Assembly: GCA_009698675.1 (NCBI GenBank)
Contig: WLPT01000008.1
Location: 1 to 64,000 of the forward strand
Origin: Actinomycetota bacterium
Lineage (GTDB): Bacteria; Actinomycetota; Actinomycetes; Nanopelagicales; Nanopelagicaceae
Direction: 5' to 3'
Length of the DNA stretch: 64,000 bases
Shown here in pieces: positions 61,279 through 64,000 of the stretch. How positions within the stretch are numbered: position 1 is the stretch's first letter; each line of letters begins with the position of its first letter. Both the position numbers and the translations under genes were made by a program. Under the pieces are notes generated by a model. The model ran no database searches. It saw only the letters and a program-made list of their open reading frames with translations, and was not told the DNA's origin.

Positions 61279-62220
61279 CTATTTTGTAATAGTGATGGCG
61301 CGAGCAATGTTGGTGACAGTTAAAGCTTCAATCTCCTGGGAGTTAAATTCGGCTTTTTCCATCGCAGGGACAAATGATTCAAGAAGCCATGGAAATCCCC
61401 GTCCGCCATATGAACGAAGGGCTGAGCGAGTTCCAATATCTGTACCCAAAACAACTCGATCTAGATGTCCGTGATCTATGAGAGTTCTTGCACTATTTAG
61501 GCGGACAGCATCAAGTGGGTAACCCTCACCTTCATAGCCAATATTATCTATGCTGCAATACACACCTCGGGCAGCAATTTTGAGTAGGCTCGAAGTGTCT
61601 TCGCGATCACCTAGGTGGCTAATAATGATTCTGTCTGGGCTTACCCCCGCACTCTCTAAAAGATCGATCTGCTCAAGCGCTAGCTCGCCAAAATGAGTAG
61701 TGTGGGTCAAAATCGCAACACCTGTTTCAAGACTAGCTTTGGCGGCGGCATGAAACACCCGCTCCTCTGCCGCAGTAATGAAACCCCTTTCGGTGCCGAT
61801 CTCACCTATAAAGCCCGCTTTTATATCGGTACCTGCAAAACCTTCGCGAATCTCTTTGACCATCCTTTGTGCAAGTTGATTAGAGGTTTGACGAAAGACC
61901 GCATCCTCATAAACACTTTCTCGATACCAGCCACAACCGAGAACAATATTGACACCAGTCTTATCAGATATACGTCGTAAAGAATCGGGCTTAGTCCCGA
62001 TTCCACCCGAACTAGCATCGACAAGTGAGCCACCGCCTGCATCTTTAAAGAGTTGAACTTCATACTGAGCTATTTGCTCGTCCTCAAAGATTACATCGTA
62101 ACTTTTGATCATCTTGAAGTAGTCCCATAACACATGCTCATGGCTGTGCGTGAAGCCCATTGCGGATGGTTCAATTAAACCGTTGACTGTTTGGATCATG
62201 CCTTTTTGACTAGCGCTCAT
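61279..62220 (-). CDS. phosphotriesterase-family (lactonase-like) hydrolase
   Basis: The 313-residue TIM barrel has the metal motifs GFTHSHEHVLWD, IGEIGTERGFI (the usual carboxy-Lys is at the KAGFIGE region; Glu follows), ILTHTTHFGE, IISHLGDRED and VVLGTDIG. Family members are mostly lactonases despite the name. ATG 62220 is preferred with AAGGTG about 7 nt upstream; ATG 62226 is alternative. It follows the SelA-like gene with about 12 nt between. Confidence 0.85.
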   Translation of the reverse strand: MSASQKGMIQTVNGLIEPSAMGFTHSHEHVLWDYFKMIKSYDVIFEDEQIAQYEVQLFKDAGGGSLVDASSGGIGTKPDSLRRISDKTGVNIVLGCGWYRESVYEDAVFRQTSNQLAQRMVKEIREGFAGTDIKAGFIGEIGTERGFITAAEERVFHAAAKASLETGVAILTHTTHFGELALEQIDLLESAGVSPDRIIISHLGDREDTSSLLKIAARGVYCSIDNIGYEGEGYPLDAVRLNSARTLIDHGHLDRVVLGTDIGTRSALRSYGGRGFPWLLESFVPAMEKAEFNSQEIEALTVTNIARAITITK

Positions 62221-62231
62221 TTTCATTCACC

Positions 62232-63386
62232 TTATTTCTGTTTGGCAATCTCATTTATTCGAGTACCTATAAGATAACCTTGGCCCTTTAAAAGAGACAT
62301 CGGATTAAGTGTAAGTACACCCTGATCAGACATCTCTTGACCGAGAATAATCCTTGGCCTACCTGCGGCTAAAAGCATATAAAAATCATCGGCAGACAAA
62401 TCACGTGGGACATGTATATGCAGATTTGTGACATTTAAAGGTGAGTAAAATACTTCCTCGGATTGGACGTTACTGCCATTGTTTAAGACGCCTCTGCACT
62501 CACGAATTTCAATATCGCCAACTTTATAGTCCTCATCAATTAAGTACTCCTGGATCGCAGCCACTAATCCAAAAATCTGTTCTCGTCCAACTTTCATCGC
62601 CCTGGCAATTCCATTTGAAGCTAACTCAGCAAATTCGCCATCTGCAATTTGATAGCTCCAAGTAGCAATTCGTTCATCTAAATCTAAATGGTGCAGCATC
62701 GCTATCTTGATGTTAGTTGGGCTAGCAACAAGTAGGCCGCTGGTGTGTGGTCCCCTAAAACTCTTCCCACCACTGATGGCAACAAAGTCAGCACCTTGCT
62801 CAAGGTAGCTCTTGAGGCGACTTAATGGGGGAATAAATAGAGCACCGTCGACAATTACAGATATTCCGCGCTCGTGCGCAATTTTTGAGCACGTGGCTAA
62901 ATCTAGGGCACCTTTATCTGCGCTCTCGCGCCAAAGCAGTGCACATACCCGTGTATCAATGGCATCAATTAACTGCTGCGCCGTTGTCCCCTGACCATCT
63001 CCAAAAGCCCTCATTCGGGCGCCAGCTGCACTTAAAGCATGGTCGTATGGATCTTGATGTAAGCGCTGCACCAAAATTTCAACTTTGGTTGTATTTGGAA
63101 ACGGAAGGTCTATTAGCATCTGGCGATCAAAACCAGCTATACATGCTGCTGCACTCAAGGTAAGTGATGCAGACGCGCCAGAAGTAACTAAACAGGAGGG
63201 CGCACCTATGAGTTTTGCGATTAAGTTACCAGCACTCTCGTGAAGCTCTTCCATCCGGTAGCTGCGTTCATTGGACTCTTGCATGGCTTTCCAGACAATT
63301 TCACTTAAGGCAAGTCCGCCAAGGCGAGTAGCTGGACCTACTCCATTTATAATCGGCTCAATTCCCAACTGCGAATGAATGGACAC
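62232..63386 (-). CDS. SelA/DgaE-like PLP enzyme
   Basis: The 384-residue fold-type I PLP enzyme has GIEPIINGVGPATRLGG, a CLVTSGASASLTLSAAA segment, VDGALFIPP and the likely PLP Lys in AISGGKSFRGPHTSGLL. It belongs to the family of SelA-like proteins that includes D-glucosaminate-6-phosphate ammonia-lyases. No tRNA-Sec or selB lies nearby, so a catabolic lyase is more likely. GTG 63386 starts one base after the Gfo stop; an ATG at 63455 overlaps that gene and is rejected. Confidence 0.75.
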   Translation of the reverse strand: MSIHSQLGIEPIINGVGPATRLGGLALSEIVWKAMQESNERSYRMEELHESAGNLIAKLIGAPSCLVTSGASASLTLSAAACIAGFDRQMLIDLPFPNTTKVEILVQRLHQDPYDHALSAAGARMRAFGDGQGTTAQQLIDAIDTRVCALLWRESADKGALDLATCSKIAHERGISVIVDGALFIPPLSRLKSYLEQGADFVAISGGKSFRGPHTSGLLVASPTNIKIAMLHHLDLDERIATWSYQIADGEFAELASNGIARAMKVGREQIFGLVAAIQEYLIDEDYKVGDIEIRECRGVLNNGSNVQSEEVFYSPLNVTNLHIHVPRDLSADDFYMLLAAGRPRIILGQEMSDQGVLTLNPMSLLKGQGYLIGTRINEIAKQK

Positions 63387-63387
63387 T

Positions 63388-64000
63388 TTAACCCGGTACT
63401 TTACTACGTGCGCCAGTTCGCCAACTTTCGCGAATTCCATCAGTTGCATCCACAACTAATTGACCTATTGAACTATCACACCCCTCTGGAATCTCATTGC
63501 CCCTTGAACATTCGATTAGCAATGCGGTTGGCATGTACGATCTATATGTCACTCCTTCTTCTTCAAACTCTTGCACCCAAGAGTTCCCGATGGCTCCATG
63601 GAAAGTTATTTGACGAGTAGTCAGGTCAACACGCAAATCACCTTTTGCGCCATAGGCTTCAAATCTCCAGGTTACATGTGGCGCGCTACCAAAGGTACTT
63701 ACACAGTACATATTTACTGAAGCTCCATTTTTCATCTGTCCTGATACCGACTCGTGATAATCCAGCGCATCTCCCGCCGGGTAACTCGAACTGGCGACCC
63801 AGTCGAAAGAATCGCCAAGAATATGAATAAGGAGTCCGAGGGAGTGACTCATTGTTGTACCAATTGCTCCTCCCCCAGCCGTTTTAGGATCTACATAAGT
63901 ACTTTTCTCACTTAAAAATCCAGTGGATGTTGAATGGTCGGATGTTTGGCCTTCAAGAATTTCACGAATTCCGCATGTGATGCCCAGGGTCGCAAACTCC
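63388..64000 (-). CDS. Gfo/Idh/MocA-family oxidoreductase (partial, 5' end outside window)
   Basis: The open frame runs from the right edge without an in-window start. It shows FLSEKSTYVDPKTAGGGAIGTTMSHSLGLLIHILG, the C-terminal half of Gfo/Idh/MocA dehydrogenases, and later GASVNMYCVSTFG and FEAYGAKGDLRVD. The N-terminal NAD-binding domain is missing because of the window edge. The family oxidises sugars or inositols. Likely the first gene of a transcript with the SelA-like and PTE-like genes. Confidence 0.85.
   Translation of the reverse strand, partial: EFATLGITCGIREILEGQTSDHSTSTGFLSEKSTYVDPKTAGGGAIGTTMSHSLGLLIHILGDSFDWVASSSYPAGDALDYHESVSGQMKNGASVNMYCVSTFGSAPHVTWRFEAYGAKGDLRVDLTTRQITFHGAIGNSWVQEFEEEGVTYRSYMPTALLIECSRGNEIPEGCDSSIGQLVVDATDGIRESWRTGARSKVPG

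Noticed and set aside
62232-63386. SelA as selenocysteine synthase.
   Set aside because: No selB, selD or tRNA-Sec in the window, and neighbours are catabolic; a SelA-like lyase is more likely.

Overview
The window looks like a chromosomal segment of a planktonic, small-genome actinobacterium, most like the freshwater acI / Nanopelagicales type. That placement is inference; no rRNA gene is present. Evidence for Actinobacteria: class II DAHP synthase, SepH (DUF3071), a PASTA-domain Ser/Thr kinase, the parE - DUF7455 - sigA block, a SAM-IV riboswitch before metY-metX, Actinobacteria-type glgA, and many leaderless genes in which a TANNNT -10 element lies 5-8 nt before the start codon. Base composition is low for the phylum, genes are tightly packed, and convergent genes often overlap. 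I see no tRNA, rRNA, CRISPR array or insertion sequence.

Region 1 (1-10.5 kb) is a carotenoid locus. A short operon holds two small YbaK-C-terminus-like genes, a VOC-fold gene and a CrtA-like monooxygenase. Then come cruF, cruG and a CrtD-like desaturase. A metF / CDP-alcohol transferase pair on the minus strand separates these from crtE-crtI-crtB, with crtYc-crtYd convergent. Together they predict a monocyclic, hydroxylated, glycosylated and possibly ketolated C40 carotenoid. Region 2 (10.5-24 kb) has a TPP-riboswitch-controlled PnuT-type transporter with a P-loop kinase, a PASTA kinase, endonuclease IV, two EamA transporters, threonine aldolase, Ogt, class II DAHP synthase, a phosphofructokinase with PPi-type residues, xylulokinase and glgC/glgA. 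The order metF - prenyl synthase - kinase - aroG matches a mycobacterial arrangement with carotenoid and other genes inserted.

Region 3 (24-52 kb) is core housekeeping: era-dprA-comM-yraN, rnhB-lepB-rplS, an IMPase, an MFS transporter with sepH and corA, psuG-psuK, a topoisomerase A subunit without a C-terminal pinwheel, an ABC-F protein, a secreted M6-like protease with a Thr-Pro stalk, parE, DUF7455, a CDGSH protein, the primary sigma factor, metX-metY with a SAM-IV riboswitch, a DUF4192-like protein, a PKD-type secreted protein, a NUDIX hydrolase and DinG.

Region 4 (52.2-64 kb) is accessory. Its first genes carry Shine-Dalgarno sites rather than leaderless starts, parts are strikingly AT-rich, and it contains a decayed SDR fragment. 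It encodes an N-acyl-D-amino-acid deacylase, two RidA-type proteins, a DSD1-like and a SelA-like PLP enzyme, a DapA-like aldolase/lyase, SMP-30 and phosphotriesterase-like lactonase candidates, an amidohydrolase, two SDRs and a Gfo/Idh/MocA oxidoreductase that runs off the window. The set fits catabolism of an acylated amino acid or aminosugar acid by deacylation, ammonia elimination, enamine/imine hydrolysis and aldol cleavage; the substrate is unknown.
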